A stretch of 64,000 bases of DNA, from NCBI GenBank assembly GCA_963732585.1, contig CAVSZY010000003.1, forward strand, positions 1,364,001-1,428,000. Direction: 5' to 3'. The position numbers and the translations under genes were made by a program. Position 1 is the first letter of the stretch; the number at the start of each line of letters is the position of its first letter. This DNA is from WLMZ01 sp963732585. GTDB taxonomy: Bacteria > Actinomycetota > Acidimicrobiia > Acidimicrobiales > Ilumatobacteraceae. Below, piece after piece: positions 1-9,861 of the stretch. The notes beneath the pieces were generated by a model. That model worked only from the letters and a program-made list of their open reading frames with translations, did not search any database and had not been told where the DNA came from.

Positions 1-33
1 CGCATAAATATCCCCCGCCCGAGATGTGACATG

Positions 34-873
34 TTACTCGGGGTCGACGAACTGCGGGGGCCGATTCCCGAAGCTGGCCACTACCGACTCGATCTGATTG
101 GGGCTACCGATCAACTGCGTGACCACTTCGCGCTCGGCGGCAAACTGTGCCCCGGCATCGGCGTTGACCAGGCGATTGATCAACGCTTTCGCGCCGCGGA
201 TGGCCTCAGGGCTGCGCTGCGCAGCGATCTCCGCGGCCATCGCCAGCGCATCGTCCAACGGGGTCTCGCTGAGCCGAGTGACGATGCCTAAGCGGAGCGC
301 CTCCACCCCGTCGAAGATGCGCGCCGAGAAGACCAATTCTTTGGCGATATCGGGGCGCACCAAGCGGCTGAGCACCAACGTCCCAGTCATGTCGGGGATC
401 AGGCCGAAGTGCAGCTCACGTACCGAGAGCTTGGTTGCTGGGTGGCAGACGCGGATGTCAGCCCCCAGCGCCAACTGGATGCCACCGCCGAGGGCGTGAC
501 CCTGCAGCGCGGCGATCACCGGCACCGGCACCTGTTGCCAAGTCCACACCGCCTGTTGGGCACGATGGGTGAGGCCCGATTCGTGCATGCGCAGGGCGCT
601 GCCGGCGCTGTGGCCCGGTGTTTCCGCATCGTCGCCCGCTGATGGCGCCATGGTGGCGAACGCGGCCAGATCGAGTCCGGCGCAGAACGACTTCCCGGCG
701 CCGCTCAGCACTACCGCCCGCACCGAGTTATCGCCGGCAACGGCGGCTCCCGCCTCGGCCAGGGCGTGGAACATCGCCAGGTCGAGAGCGTTGCGTTTGT
801 CGGCCCGATTGAGCGTGACTTGGGCGACCCCGGCCTCGATTGATACCAGGACTCGTTCGGCAGCAGCGCTCAT
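34..873 (-). CDS. Enoyl-CoA hydratase/isomerase family protein (crotonase)
   Basis: 279 aa, normal crotonase length. Members of this family act on the C2-C3 bond of cytosolic acyl-CoA thioesters, usually by hydration or isomerisation in beta-oxidation. The CoA-binding/oxyanion-hole segment SGAGKSFCAGLDL lies near residue 60, and the second oxyanion-hole segment ALQGHALGGGIQLALGADIR near residue 125. The residue after GADIR and the later LGLIPDMTGT stretch fit a hydratase/isomerase, but substrate cannot be read from sequence. The ATG start directly precedes the conserved N-terminal strand (VLVSIEAGVAQVTLNRADKRNAL). It is the last minus-strand gene at the left edge and is separated from the upstream GntR gene by 143 bp, so co-transcription is uncertain. 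The first 33 bases of the window hold nothing recognisable. Confidence 0.88.
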   Translation of the reverse strand: MSAAAERVLVSIEAGVAQVTLNRADKRNALDLAMFHALAEAGAAVAGDNSVRAVVLSGAGKSFCAGLDLAAFATMAPSAGDDAETPGHSAGSALRMHESGLTHRAQQAVWTWQQVPVPVIAALQGHALGGGIQLALGADIRVCHPATKLSVRELHFGLIPDMTGTLVLSRLVRPDIAKELVFSARIFDGVEALRLGIVTRLSETPLDDALAMAAEIAAQRSPEAIRGAKALINRLVNADAGAQFAAEREVVTQLIGSPNQIESVVASFGNRPPQFVDPE

Positions 874-1016
874 CGGGACAGTCTGCCAGTCGGCAAAGGT
901 GGTTCGGGGCGCTTGCCCCTTCGCCCGACTCCGTTCTTGTCACGCTGTATTTCACATGGGTGAAACTTCTCGTGCCTGGAATTCTGATGAGTCGAGTTCG
1001 GCGACCCGTCCGGGTC

Positions 1017-1748
1017 CTACTCGACCAGGCGCAGGCCCGAGGGTGCGATCGACGGCTCGGCGTTGGGTAGCTCGACGACGAATTCGGTGCGGTGGGCAGC
1101 GAACACGTGGCGCGAGAGCAGCACCGGCGTGCCGTTGAGATCGGTGGTCAAGCGTTGGCAACACAACACCGGCGACCCAGCGGGAACACCGAGCAGCGCC
1201 GCATCGTCGGGGTGGGCCGCCTCGGCGCCGATCGTCTGCGTTGCGCCGCGCAATTCGATGCCGAGCACCTCGTAGAACGGTGCTCGCTCGACGTCGCGCT
1301 TGGACAGGCCATGCCCCAATGTGGCCGGACACCACACGGTGACGACGGCGAAGGGTTGGCCGTCGGCGAGATTGAGACGCTTGACCTGCAACACCTCGCT
1401 GGCGCCGAGGACCTCACGAACGTGGTCGCTCGATTTGACGAAGGCAAATTCGAGCACCTGACGCTCGGCGACACGACCGCTGGCCGCCAATTGATCTTCG
1501 ATCGTCTGCAATTGCGAGAGGTTCTGGCGCAGCGGTTCGGCGGCGACGAACCAGCCGAAACCTTGGCGGGCGTCGGCAACACCGTCGTCGCGCAGGGTTT
1601 CCAGCGCCCGACGAATGGTCACCCGGCTGGCGTCAAAACGGTGGCTGAGCTCGGCTTCGCTGGGTAGCAGGCGCCCGGCGGCGTATTCTCCGTCGTGGAT
1701 CTGCGCCCGAATCGCATCGGCGATTTGCTGGTACCGGATCGTTCTCAC
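1017..1748 (-). CDS. GntR family transcriptional regulator, HutC/UTRA subfamily
   Basis: 243 aa. Residues 1-75 form a GntR winged helix (IADAIRAQIHDGEYAAGRLLPSEAEL then FDASRVTIRRALETL). Residues about 95-235 are a UTRA small-molecule-binding domain, with the typical V-KRLNLADGQPF and V-C-RLTTDLNGTPVLLSRH segments. HutC-type regulators sense a sugar phosphate, amino-acid catabolite or fatty acid; the ligand here is unknown. The GTG start lies 4 nt after a TATAAT box on the minus strand, so the transcript is probably leaderless. It is divergent from the aconitase gene across about 100 bp and may regulate itself, the aconitase, or the downstream crotonase. Confidence 0.87.
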   Translation of the reverse strand: MRTIRYQQIADAIRAQIHDGEYAAGRLLPSEAELSHRFDASRVTIRRALETLRDDGVADARQGFGWFVAAEPLRQNLSQLQTIEDQLAASGRVAERQVLEFAFVKSSDHVREVLGASEVLQVKRLNLADGQPFAVVTVWCPATLGHGLSKRDVERAPFYEVLGIELRGATQTIGAEAAHPDDAALLGVPAGSPVLCCQRLTTDLNGTPVLLSRHVFAAHRTEFVVELPNAEPSIAPSGLRLVE

Positions 1749-1775
1749 TTGTATTATAGTTGTCTACATAGCCCC
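1749..1775. promoter_or_regulatory. Leaderless promoter of the GntR gene with TGTA-N11-TACA inverted repeat
   Basis: Read on the minus strand, a perfect -10 box TATAAT sits 4 nt before the GTG start, which places transcription initiation at or next to the start codon with no room for a ribosome binding site. On the plus strand the same bases lie inside TGTA-N11-TACA, a two-fold symmetric element of the kind bound by HutC-type GntR dimers. An autoregulatory operator over the -10 box is inference from position and symmetry. No convincing -35 box at 17 bp spacing was seen. Confidence 0.45.
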
Positions 1776-1850
1776 GGAACGCAAGTCGCTCCCCGGCACG
1801 ATCTCACCAACCGCTGCCACTCCGGCAGCGTCGAGCAAAGAGGGCAGCAC

Positions 1851-4122
1851 ATGGCAGTCAGCGCAGGAACCCCGATCGAACTCGTCGAAGGCGTCTACGG
1901 CACGTTGCCAGATCGCGTCGCTCTCGGCCGCACCCGCCTCGGCCGACCGCTGACGCTGACCGAGAAGATTCTCGTCAATCACCTGCTCGATCCGGCGACG
2001 CAGGACATGGAGCGCGGCGTCAGCTACGCCGATTTCAACCCCGATCGTGTCGCCATGCAGGACGCCACCGCGCAGATGGCGCTGTTGCAGTTCATGACCG
2101 CCGGACTCAGCGAAGCCATGGTCCCTTCCACCGTGCATTGCGATCACCTGATCTCGGCCAAGGTCGGGGCGCGTATCGACATGGGCGTCGCCGTCGACAC
2201 CAACCGCGAGGTCTACGACTTCCTGCGCAGCGTCTCGGCGAAGTACAACATCGGCTTTTGGGGCCCCGGCTCGGGCATCATTCACCAGGTCGTGCTGGAG
2301 AACTACGCCTTCCCCGGTGGGATGATGATCGGCACCGACAGCCATACCCCCAACGCCGGTGGGCTCGGCATGGTGGCGATCGGTGTCGGCGGCGCCGATG
2401 CCGTCGACGTGATGACCGGCTTCCCCTTCAACGTCCGTTGGCCAAAGGTCATCGGCGTCAAGCTGACCGGCACGCTCAGCGGTTGGTCATCGCCCAAGGA
2501 CGTGATCCTCGAAGTCGCCCGCCTGCTCACCGTCGAGGGTGGCACCGGGGCGATCGTCGAATACTTCGGCGCTGGTGCCGACACCATTTCGGCCACCGGC
2601 AAGGCAACGATCTGCAACATGGGTGCCGAAATCGGCGCCACCTGCAGCGTCTTTGGTTACGACCAGAACATGGCCGTGTACTTGAAGGCCACCGGCCGGG
2701 AAGCGATCGCCGATGCCGCCGACAAGGTTGCCGCCGACCTGCGCCCCGACGATGGCGCGCTCTACGACCAGATCGTCGAGATCAACCTCGACGACCTCAA
2801 GCCGTTGATCAACGGCCCGCACTCCCCCGACCGAGCCAACCGCGTCGGCGCCCAAGTCGGAGCCGAAGCCGTGGCCAACGGGTGGCCGCTGGAAATCTCT
2901 GCGGCGCTGATCGGCAGCTGCACCAACAGCTCTTATGAGGACATCACCCGCGCCGCCTCGGTCGCCCGCCAGGCCGCAGCCGCTGGCCTGCGCACCAAGG
3001 TCGACCTGCTGATCAGCCCCGGCTCAGAGCAAATCAGGGCGACCATCGAACGTGACGGTTTGCTCGCCGATCTCGAGGCGATCGGTGCCACCGTGTTGGC
3101 CAACGCCTGCGGCCCGTGCATCGGGCAGTGGGAGCGGCCGGCGTCGGCCACCGGTCAGGCGAACACCATCGTCAACAGCTTCAACCGCAACTTCCCGAAG
3201 CGCAACGACGGCTCAGCGAACACGCTCAGCTTTGTCACCTCGCCAGACACGGTGATCGCCTTGGCGCTCGCCGGGCGACTCGACTTCGATCCGACAACGG
3301 ACACGATCACCAACCCCGATGGCATCGAAGTGTCGCTGCACGCGCCGGTCGGCGAAGTGCTGCCGAGCAACGGCTACGACCCCGGCGTCGACACCTTCAC
3401 CGCTCCCCCGGCTGACGGCTGCGATGTCGTCGTCGAGGTCTCACCGACCAGCGACCGGCTGCAATTGCTGCAACCGTTCCCTGCCTGGGATGGCAACGAT
3501 TATCTCGGCCTGCCAGTGCTGATGAAGGCTCAGGGCAAGTGCACCACCGACCACATCTCGGCGGCGGGCAAATGGCTGACCTATCGCGGCCACCTGGAGA
3601 ACATTTCCGGCAACCTGTTCATCGGTGCGGTCAACGCCTATGGCGGTGCCGTCGGTGAGGGCACCAGCGTGATCGATGGCAGCCGCGACAGCTACCCGAA
3701 TCTGGCCAAGGCCTACGGCCAAGCGGGTGTCCGTTGGTGCGCCATCGGCGACCGCAACTACGGCGAGGGATCGTCGCGTCGAGCACGCGGCGATGGAACC
3801 TCGGTTCCGCGGTGGCGTCGTCATCTTCGCCCGCAGCTTTGCTCGCATCCACGAGACCAACCTGAAGAAGCAGGGCCTAGTGCCGCTGACCTTTGCCGAA
3901 CCCGGCACCTACGACCTGATCGGCGAGGACGACCGCATCAATGTGCTCGAACTGCCGCCGGTCCCAGGTCGCAACGTTCGCTGCCAGATCGTCAAGCCCG
4001 ACGGTTCGATCATCGACTTCGAGGGTGTGCACACCTTCAGCCCTGAGCAGGTCGAGTGGTTCCGTGCCGGTTCGGCGCTGAACGTCGTGCGCCGCAAGGT
4101 CGCAGAGGGCCAAGACGCCTGA
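1851..4122 (+). CDS. acn: Aconitate hydratase, mitochondrial-type; one-base frameshift in this sequence
   Basis: Citrate/isocitrate isomerisation in the TCA cycle. About 756 aa when one extra base is removed. The protein resembles mitochondrial aconitase more than bacterial AcnA or AcnB: GPGSGIIHQVVLENYAFPGG, GTDSHTPNAGGLG, GTGAIVEYFGAG and ATICNMGAEIGATCSVFGYD all match that lineage. The 4Fe-4S cysteines are in IGSCTNSSYED and ANACGPCIGQW. The reading frame breaks at 3777-3780, after GEGSSR; the next frame continues EHAAMEPRFRGG and FARIHETNLKKQGLVPLTF to 4122. A single additional base (t or c) explains it. If the break is real, the protein loses the active-site-completing C-terminal swivelling domain. 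The ATG at 1851 follows GAGGGCAGCAC; upstream in-frame codons lack conservation. Confidence 0.9.
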
Positions 4123-4134
4123 CAAGATGGCCTG

Positions 4135-4806
4135 ATGGAACTACGTGATGGCATCCGTTCAACCGGAGCTGTGCGCCAGTTCCAGGCAACGCCGGTCAGC
4201 GACGAGGTCGTCTTCGCCATCCTCGATGACGCCCGTTTCGCACCCAGCGGCGGGAACCGCCAGGGGTGGCGGGTGGTCGTGGTCAAGGGTCGCGCCCAGC
4301 GTCTGCGCCTCGGCGCGGCGATGCGCCCGGTGGTCGATCGCTACGGTGCCTTGCGCTCCACTGGGCTGACCCCGTTCGCCATGTACGGCGAGGACGGTTC
4401 CGACCTCGTCGACCTTGAGCACGCTCCGTCACTGCCGAACGATCTCGTCGACAACATCGCCGAGGTCCCGGTTGTGCTGCTCATCGGGCTCGACATGCGC
4501 TGCGTGTCGCTGATGGACGGTGCTCTCGATCGCCCTGCGGTCACCAGCGGGGCGTCGATCTATCCGTTCGTCTGGAACATTCTGCTGGCGGCGCGCAGCC
4601 GCGGGCTCGGCGGCGTCATCACCACCTTTGCGAGCCGCGCCGAGCCCGAGATCGCCGCCGACCTGGGCTTGCCGCCCGAGGTCGCCCTGGCGGCGACGAT
4701 ATTCCTTGGACAGCCGGTGCATCAACCGACGAAACTGAGACGCAACGACGTCGCGTCGTTCACCACGATCGACCGTTTCGACGGTCCCATCTTTGGCAGC
4801 GAGTGA
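4135..4806 (+). CDS. Nitroreductase family protein
   Basis: 223 aa, FMN-dependent nitroreductase fold, normal length. The N-terminal RSTGAVRQFQATPVSDEVVFAILDDARFAPSGGNRQGWRVVVV is the phosphate/isoalloxazine-binding region of the family. ASIYPFVWNILLAARSRGLGGVIT near residue 140 is the conserved helix of the dimer interface, and the C-terminal LGQPVHQPTKLRR ending is usual for the family. Such enzymes reduce quinones, nitroaromatics or F420/FMN-linked substrates with NAD(P)H; the substrate here is unknown. It starts 12 bp after aconitase and is followed 9 bp later by a DUF664 gene, so the three may be one transcript. Confidence 0.85.
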   Translation: MELRDGIRSTGAVRQFQATPVSDEVVFAILDDARFAPSGGNRQGWRVVVVKGRAQRLRLGAAMRPVVDRYGALRSTGLTPFAMYGEDGSDLVDLEHAPSLPNDLVDNIAEVPVVLLIGLDMRCVSLMDGALDRPAVTSGASIYPFVWNILLAARSRGLGGVITTFASRAEPEIAADLGLPPEVALAATIFLGQPVHQPTKLRRNDVASFTTIDRFDGPIFGSE

Positions 4807-4815
4807 GGTGTTTTG

Positions 4816-5322
4816 ATGACGGAGCGTGTAGAGCCCGAGGTCGACAGCGACGAGCGCACGATGTTGGTCGAGTTTCTCGACTATTACCGCGAAACGTTGC
4901 TGCGCAAGGTCGACGGTCTCAGCGACGCCGATGCGCTGCGGGCCGCGGCACCGCCGAGCACGCTCAATCTGATGGGCCTCACCCGCCATATGGCCGACGT
5001 GGAGCGCTGGTGGTTCCGCATCATGTTGGTCAACGACGACCTCGCACCGATCTTCTACACCGAGGAGAACGAGGAACTCGACATGTTGCCGCCGTCGACG
5101 GCCACCCTCGCCGAGGCGGTCGGCGCGTTGCAGGCAGAGATCGCGCTCGCCGATGTGAACATCGCCGCAGCCGCGCTCGATCAGAACTGTGCTCGGGCCC
5201 GAGGCAACGGCCAAACGCCGACGCTGCGCTGGTTGCTGATCCACATGATCGAGGAATACGCCCGGCACTGCGGTCACGCCGATCTGTTGCGCGAGGCGAT
5301 CGACGGCTCGGTCGGCGACTAA
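4816..5322 (+). CDS. DinB superfamily protein, DUF664
   Basis: 168 aa, all-helical four-helix-bundle family. The metal-binding histidines of DUF664 are in LTRHMADVERWW near residue 60 and in the C-terminal LLIHMIEEYARHCGHADLLREAIDG. Many DinB/DUF664 proteins are thiol-dependent (mycothiol or bacillithiol) transferases; that activity is not proven from sequence. ATG at 4816 is preferred over the TTG at 4813 because it follows the short GAGTGAGGTG purine tract at better spacing. The last four bases overlap the stop of the convergent sortase gene. Confidence 0.85.
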   Translation: MTERVEPEVDSDERTMLVEFLDYYRETLLRKVDGLSDADALRAAAPPSTLNLMGLTRHMADVERWWFRIMLVNDDLAPIFYTEENEELDMLPPSTATLAEAVGALQAEIALADVNIAAAALDQNCARARGNGQTPTLRWLLIHMIEEYARHCGHADLLREAIDGSVGD

Positions 5323-7008
5323 ATCTGCTGGAACGTGACGACGAGCCGATACAACAGGCTCGTCGGCGTATAGTCCGCCTTGGTGCAGGCCACCAGCGAG
5401 ACCGTCGGCGATCCGGCCACCGATGCGGCGTTCATGATCTCGACCGCCGATGGGCTGGTGATTTGGCGACGGGCGTAGCGGTACCGAAAGACTCGCCCAT
5501 CGGGAACGGTCAGGCTGATCTCGTCACCGACAGTTAGCAGGTGGATGTAGCGGAACAGACCGTTGGCGCTGGTGCGGTGAGCGAAGAGCAACATGTGGCG
5601 GTCTTCACCCGCCAACCCGGTGCCAGTCCAATGGCCGACATAGCCAGCATCGACGATGGCGTCGGTGATACCTGCAACGACGGTACCGCGCACCCCGATC
5701 TTGGGGATCGCCAAGATATACGGCAACGCCGGACCGGGCGGGGGTAACGGCACGATGTTCGCCGCCGCACTCGTCGTCGCAGCCACCGGGGTACCCGTGA
5801 AATAGCCGGCGACATCGGCGATCACATGCCCGCCACCGGCGGTGAACACGGCGACGCCGATCGACGAGGTCGGCACGATGGCATGGTTGGCGATCGTTTG
5901 GTTGGCATAGGAGGCGTTGAGGTTCGAGGCTTCCGGGCGCACTGTGCCGCGCCGCGAAGGCAGTGAAGTGCCCAGGGCCACGCGTTGCCGTGGTCGTCAG
6001 GTTGACGACCACGGATTGCGATGCCGATCGACCGGGAAAGTCGAATTCGGCGGTCCATCCGGGGTGCATCAGGCCGTAACTTCCCGCCCGCCGGGTATCG
6101 AGGCGCCGGTCAGGTGAACTGGGCACGAAGAGGCCGACCGTGCTGGCCGCATCAGCGGCACCCGTGAAGTAGCCTGCCACGTCAACGAGCAGGTGCCCAC
6201 CGGTGGCCGAAAAGACATCGATACCACGCTGCGCTCCGAGGGTTCCAAGGGCAACGATTGCCTGATTGGGCCGTGTTTGGCCCTTCCCGTCGGTGTTCAG
6301 GTTCGACGAATTGGGCAACGAGGAGCCGAGCGGAAATGCCGTCCAATGCCCGCCCGCTAGCGATTGGGTGACGGTCAGGTTGACGACCACGGCGACCGCG
6401 CTGGCGGGCACACGAGATGCCAGGTTGATGCGCTCGGTTTGCCCGGCGCCGACGCCATAGCCCCGGCTTCTCGTGTCGAGCACACGAGCCGCGGCACCAA
6501 AACCGACAAACCGACCAGCGGAAACGGCAACGCTCACCGGCGTGTATGAACCCATCAGATCGATGATCAGGTCAGCATCAGCCTGGCTGTAGATGTCGAC
6601 GGCGCCGCCGAGGCCAAGGCTGACGGTCACCAGGTTGGGGATCGTTTGCCCGACGTATTCGACGTTGACATTTGAGGCCGTCGGTCGCCCGGATCCTGTC
6701 GGATAGACGGTGACGAAACCGGGGCCGCGCACGTTGGTGGCGGTGATGTTGAGCACGGCGGCGCTGGCGTTGCTGGGTACACCGTTGCGCCCGGCGACGG
6801 TGACCCGAACCGTCGACGCATCGAGACGAACAAAGCCGACGACGGCAGCGCCCGGTCGTGTATCTGCCAGGCGGCTCGGACCGTGCGGGTTGAACGCGCA
6901 CGTACCGGCTGGCAGGGCCATCGCCGATGTCGTCCCGAACGCGCTGTAGGCAGTGGTTACTACCGCACCGAGTGCCAGTAGCCGACGTCGGGACATAGCT
7001 CCATTCAT
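5319..7008 (-). CDS. Secreted repeat protein with C-terminal sortase domain; one-base frameshift in this sequence
   Basis: About 562 aa when the frame break is repaired. The N-terminus MSRRRLLALGAVV with Ala-rich cleavage region looks like a Tat-type signal. Three tandem domains of about 120 aa follow, each with an RLADTR/RVLDTR/RRLDTR opening, a VVVNLT or VLNITAT strand, a SNVN/SNLN segment and a DLMGSYT/DVAGYFTG ending. After a Pro-rich linker comes a sortase: LAIPKIGVRGTVV, catalytic His in LLFAHRTSANGLFRYIHLL, catalytic Cys in SLVACTKADYTP and Arg in LLYRLVV. The frame changes by one base near 5950-5960, inside the third repeat, with both halves clearly one protein. Start chosen at ATG 7008 because GAGG lies about 8 nt upstream. 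No LPxTG substrate gene is adjacent. Joining repeat domains to a sortase on one chain is unusual. Confidence 0.8.
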
Positions 7009-7163
7009 GGTCCGGGCCTCATTCACTGCTCAGGGCCCCGCAGGCCCGTGATGTGCATACAAATCTAACGATGGTTCTTGACCAAACTCCGACAGATTCG
7101 GTTAAATTTCACTCAATGCGTTCTTTTATACACTCTGAGGCGCATAGATGCTGGCGATGGCGC

Positions 7164-8180
7164 TTACGTCGCCGCCATCGCTGCCAAAGCGTCAAGAACT
7201 CGTCCAGGATCGACTCCGTTGACGACCTCGACCCCGTTGGGGCCGTCGAGCACGAACGTCAAACCATCGAGCGCCTTTTTGTCGCGAGCCATCAGCTGCA
7301 ACAGGTGCTGATGTTCAAACGCCGGTAGCGCCACGTCGAGGCCGTACTGGCGGGCGACCACCTCATAATGTTGCGCTACTCGCTGATCGCTGATCCTGCC
7401 CATCGAGTGGGCGAGATGAGCAGCGAAACAGAGCCCGATGGCTACGGCCTCACCGTGTGCCAGACGAAACTCGCCAGCGATCTCCAGCGCGTGCGCCAGG
7501 GTGTGCCCATAGTTGAGCAGTGCCCGACGGCCTCCCTCGCGCTCGTCAGAGGCCACGATCTCACCCTTGATCTGCACACAGCGAGCAATGCGCTCGGTCA
7601 GCGACATCGATAACAGGTCATCGCCGGTGAGGAAATGGTATTTGGCCATCTCCCCCAACCCGCAGCGCATCTCTCGGTCGGGCAGCGAGACCAGCGCGTC
7701 GAGGTCGCAGATCACCCCGCTCGGCTGCCAGAAAGCCCCGACAAGATTCTTGCCTTCGGCGATGTTGACTCCGGTCTTACCACCGATCGCGGCATCGATC
7801 ATGCCCAACAACGACGTGGAGACGTGTATCACGGGCACGCCGCGGTGCCAGGCCGAGGCGGCGAACCCGGCGACATCGGTGACCATCCCGCCGCCGACGC
7901 CGATGACGACATCGTTGCGGGTCACACCGAACTCGGCGAAGCCGCGGCACAACGTTTCGATTGTCGTCAATGACTTGTGTTGCTCCCCACGGCCGACGAC
8001 AAAACGCCGCGTCGCTACCGGCAACTCGACATCGAACGGAATGCCCTCCTGGGTAACAATCGCCGCGCGCCGAGCAGCCGCAGGCAGCAGATTGTGCATA
8101 TTGGCTCGGGCCCCGTGGCCGACGACGACGTCATAGCTTCGCTCGCCCAAGGGCACCCGCACCGTGATCAACTCGCTCAT
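7164..8180 (-). CDS. aroB: 3-dehydroquinate synthase
   Basis: 338 aa; second step of the shikimate pathway, converting DAHP to 3-dehydroquinate with NAD+ and a divalent metal. Diagnostic motifs include GVGGGMVTDVAGFAAS (NAD site), STSLLGMIDAAIGGKTGVN, GKNLVGAFWQPSGV and the metal histidines in LLNYGHTLAHALE and RLAHGEAVAIG. Its ATG overlaps the aroK stop as ATGA, so translation is coupled. It ends the aroC-aroK-aroB unit; no aroQ/aroD or efp follows, unlike many actinobacteria. Confidence 0.96.
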   Translation of the reverse strand: MSELITVRVPLGERSYDVVVGHGARANMHNLLPAAARRAAIVTQEGIPFDVELPVATRRFVVGRGEQHKSLTTIETLCRGFAEFGVTRNDVVIGVGGGMVTDVAGFAASAWHRGVPVIHVSTSLLGMIDAAIGGKTGVNIAEGKNLVGAFWQPSGVICDLDALVSLPDREMRCGLGEMAKYHFLTGDDLLSMSLTERIARCVQIKGEIVASDEREGGRRALLNYGHTLAHALEIAGEFRLAHGEAVAIGLCFAAHLAHSMGRISDQRVAQHYEVVARQYGLDVALPAFEHQHLLQLMARDKKALDGLTFVLDGPNGVEVVNGVDPGRVLDALAAMAAT

Positions 8181-8701
8181 CTCAGGATCGCCTCCATCAC
8201 CTGGTGGACGCTGCGACCGTCGACGCTGACGATGGCATCGGCTACCTGGCGATAGAGCGCCTCACGTTCTTCGAACATTCTCTGCAGCGCTGCCTGCGGA
8301 TCGTTGTCCAACAGCGGGCGATGACCACCGCGCTGCACTCGGTCGAGCAACACGGCAACGCTGGCCCGCAACCAGACCACCCGCGCACCGCTGTCAGCCA
8401 GCGCCTGGCGATTCTCATCACGCAGCACCACGCCGCCAGCCCCGGCGATCACCGCCAATTCGGGAGATGCGAGGCACTCCTTGAGCACCACGGTCTCCAG
8501 GTCGCGAATCGCGGCCTCCCCGTCGATGGTGAAGATCTCGCGAACGCTGCGTCGCTGCTGGTGCTCGATGAGGTGGTCTGTGTCGAACAACGTGCGTGCC
8601 AACTTGGTCGCCACGGCGCGCCCGACGGTCGACTTTCCGGTGCCCATCAGCCCGACGAGCACCAGGTGCCGGTTGTCGAGCGAGCTGTGCGAGACGTTCA
8701 T
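8177..8701 (-). CDS. aroK: Shikimate kinase
   Basis: 174 aa. Phosphorylates shikimate at O3 with ATP. Walker A VGLMGTGKSTVG at about residue 16, shikimate-binding Asp in LFDTDHLIE and GGVVLRDENR, and the lid Arg in RGGHRPLL. ATG at 8701 overlaps the aroC stop by four bases (ATGA), and its own stop overlaps the aroB start in the same way. A much longer in-frame extension exists upstream but is antisense-like sequence inside aroC and was not used. Confidence 0.94.
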   Translation of the reverse strand: MNVSHSSLDNRHLVLVGLMGTGKSTVGRAVATKLARTLFDTDHLIEHQQRRSVREIFTIDGEAAIRDLETVVLKECLASPELAVIAGAGGVVLRDENRQALADSGARVVWLRASVAVLLDRVQRGGHRPLLDNDPQAALQRMFEEREALYRQVADAIVSVDGRSVHQVMEAILR

Positions 8702-9861
8702 CTCAGACTGTGATCGAACGCCTCGGCGTTGCGCACGAACTCGGTCACCGAGTCGCCGCCGAACTTGCGTTGCGCCTCCGCGGCGAGCACCAGTGCAACC
8801 ATCGTCTCGGCGACGACACCCATCGCCGGCACGGCGGTGACGTCGGTGCGCTCCTTGAAGCTCACCGTCTCCTGTTTGGTCAGAATGTCGACGGTGCCCA
8901 GCGTCGGCCGGTTGAGCGTGGCCAACGGCTTCATCGCGGCGCGCACCACCAGCAGTTCGCCGGTGGTCATGCCACCTTCGGTACCGCCGGCCAACGCCGT
9001 CAAACGCCGAAAGCGGCCGTCGGTAGCATCCCAAGAAATCGGATCGTGGGCGTCGCTGCCGCGGCGCCCGGCGACGTCGAAAGCATCGCCGATTTCCACA
9101 CCCTTGACCGCCTGAATGCTCATCACCGATTGGGCCAGCAGCGCGTCGATCTTGCGATCCCAATGGACGTGGCTGCCGAGCCCGATGGGTACGCCGAAGG
9201 CCAACACTTCGACGACACCGCCGAGTGAATCGCCGTCCTTCGCCGCCGCCTTGATCTCTTCGATCATCGCCAATTCGCCGTCGTGCTCGAAGCAGCGCAC
9301 CGGCGATTCGTCGATCATCGCCAGGTCGGCCATCGTCGGACGCTGCACGGCTTTCGAGGTCGCTGTACCCATCTGCACGACGTGGGAGATGATGCCAACG
9401 CCCAGCTCGCTGAGCAATTTCTTGGCCAACGCGCCGGCGGCGACGCGCGCCGCAGTCTCGCGAGCGCTGGCCCGTTCGAGGACGTCACGGGCATCGGTAA
9501 AGCCATATTTCTGCATGCCGGTGAGATCGGCGTGGCCGGGCCGCGGCTGCGTCAGCGGATCTTTGGTTTCACCGGGGGCGGGTGACATTTCCTCGTGCCA
9601 CTTGTCGCTGCGGAACCATTCCGTGTTCTTGATTTCGATGGCCACCGGCGACCCGAGGGTGCGACCGTGGCGGATACCACCGACCAGGGTGATCTCGTCG
9701 ACTTCGAAGCGCTGACGCGGGCCGCGCCCGTACCCGAGTCGGCGGCGACCGAGTTCGACTTGAATGTCGTCAACCGTGACCGCCAATCCAGCCGGCAGCC
9801 CCTCGACGATGACGACAAGGGCTTGTCCGTGGGACTCCCCCGCTGTGAGGTAACGAAGCAT
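8698..9861 (-). CDS. aroC: Chorismate synthase
   Basis: 387 aa; final step of the shikimate pathway, FMN-dependent elimination of phosphate from EPSP to chorismate. Signature segments are YLTAGESHGQALVVIVEGLPAGL at the N-terminus, RRRLGYGRGPRQRFE, PGHADLTGMQKYGF, ASARETAARVAAGALAK and the late ALAGGTEGGMTTGE. Coupled by ATGA to aroK. The 54-bp gap upstream separates it from mltG; aroE, which commonly lies there in actinobacteria, is absent. Confidence 0.96.
   Translation of the reverse strand: MLRYLTAGESHGQALVVIVEGLPAGLAVTVDDIQVELGRRRLGYGRGPRQRFEVDEITLVGGIRHGRTLGSPVAIEIKNTEWFRSDKWHEEMSPAPGETKDPLTQPRPGHADLTGMQKYGFTDARDVLERASARETAARVAAGALAKKLLSELGVGIISHVVQMGTATSKAVQRPTMADLAMIDESPVRCFEHDGELAMIEEIKAAAKDGDSLGGVVEVLAFGVPIGLGSHVHWDRKIDALLAQSVMSIQAVKGVEIGDAFDVAGRRGSDAHDPISWDATDGRFRRLTALAGGTEGGMTTGELLVVRAAMKPLATLNRPTLGTVDILTKQETVSFKERTDVTAVPAMGVVAETMVALVLAAEAQRKFGGDSVTEFVRNAEAFDHSLR

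Noticed and set aside
3777..3780. Programmed ribosomal frameshifting in aconitase
   Set aside because: No slippery heptamer or downstream pseudoknot was seen, aconitases are not known to use frameshifting, and three other genes show the same type of break; a sequence error is simpler.
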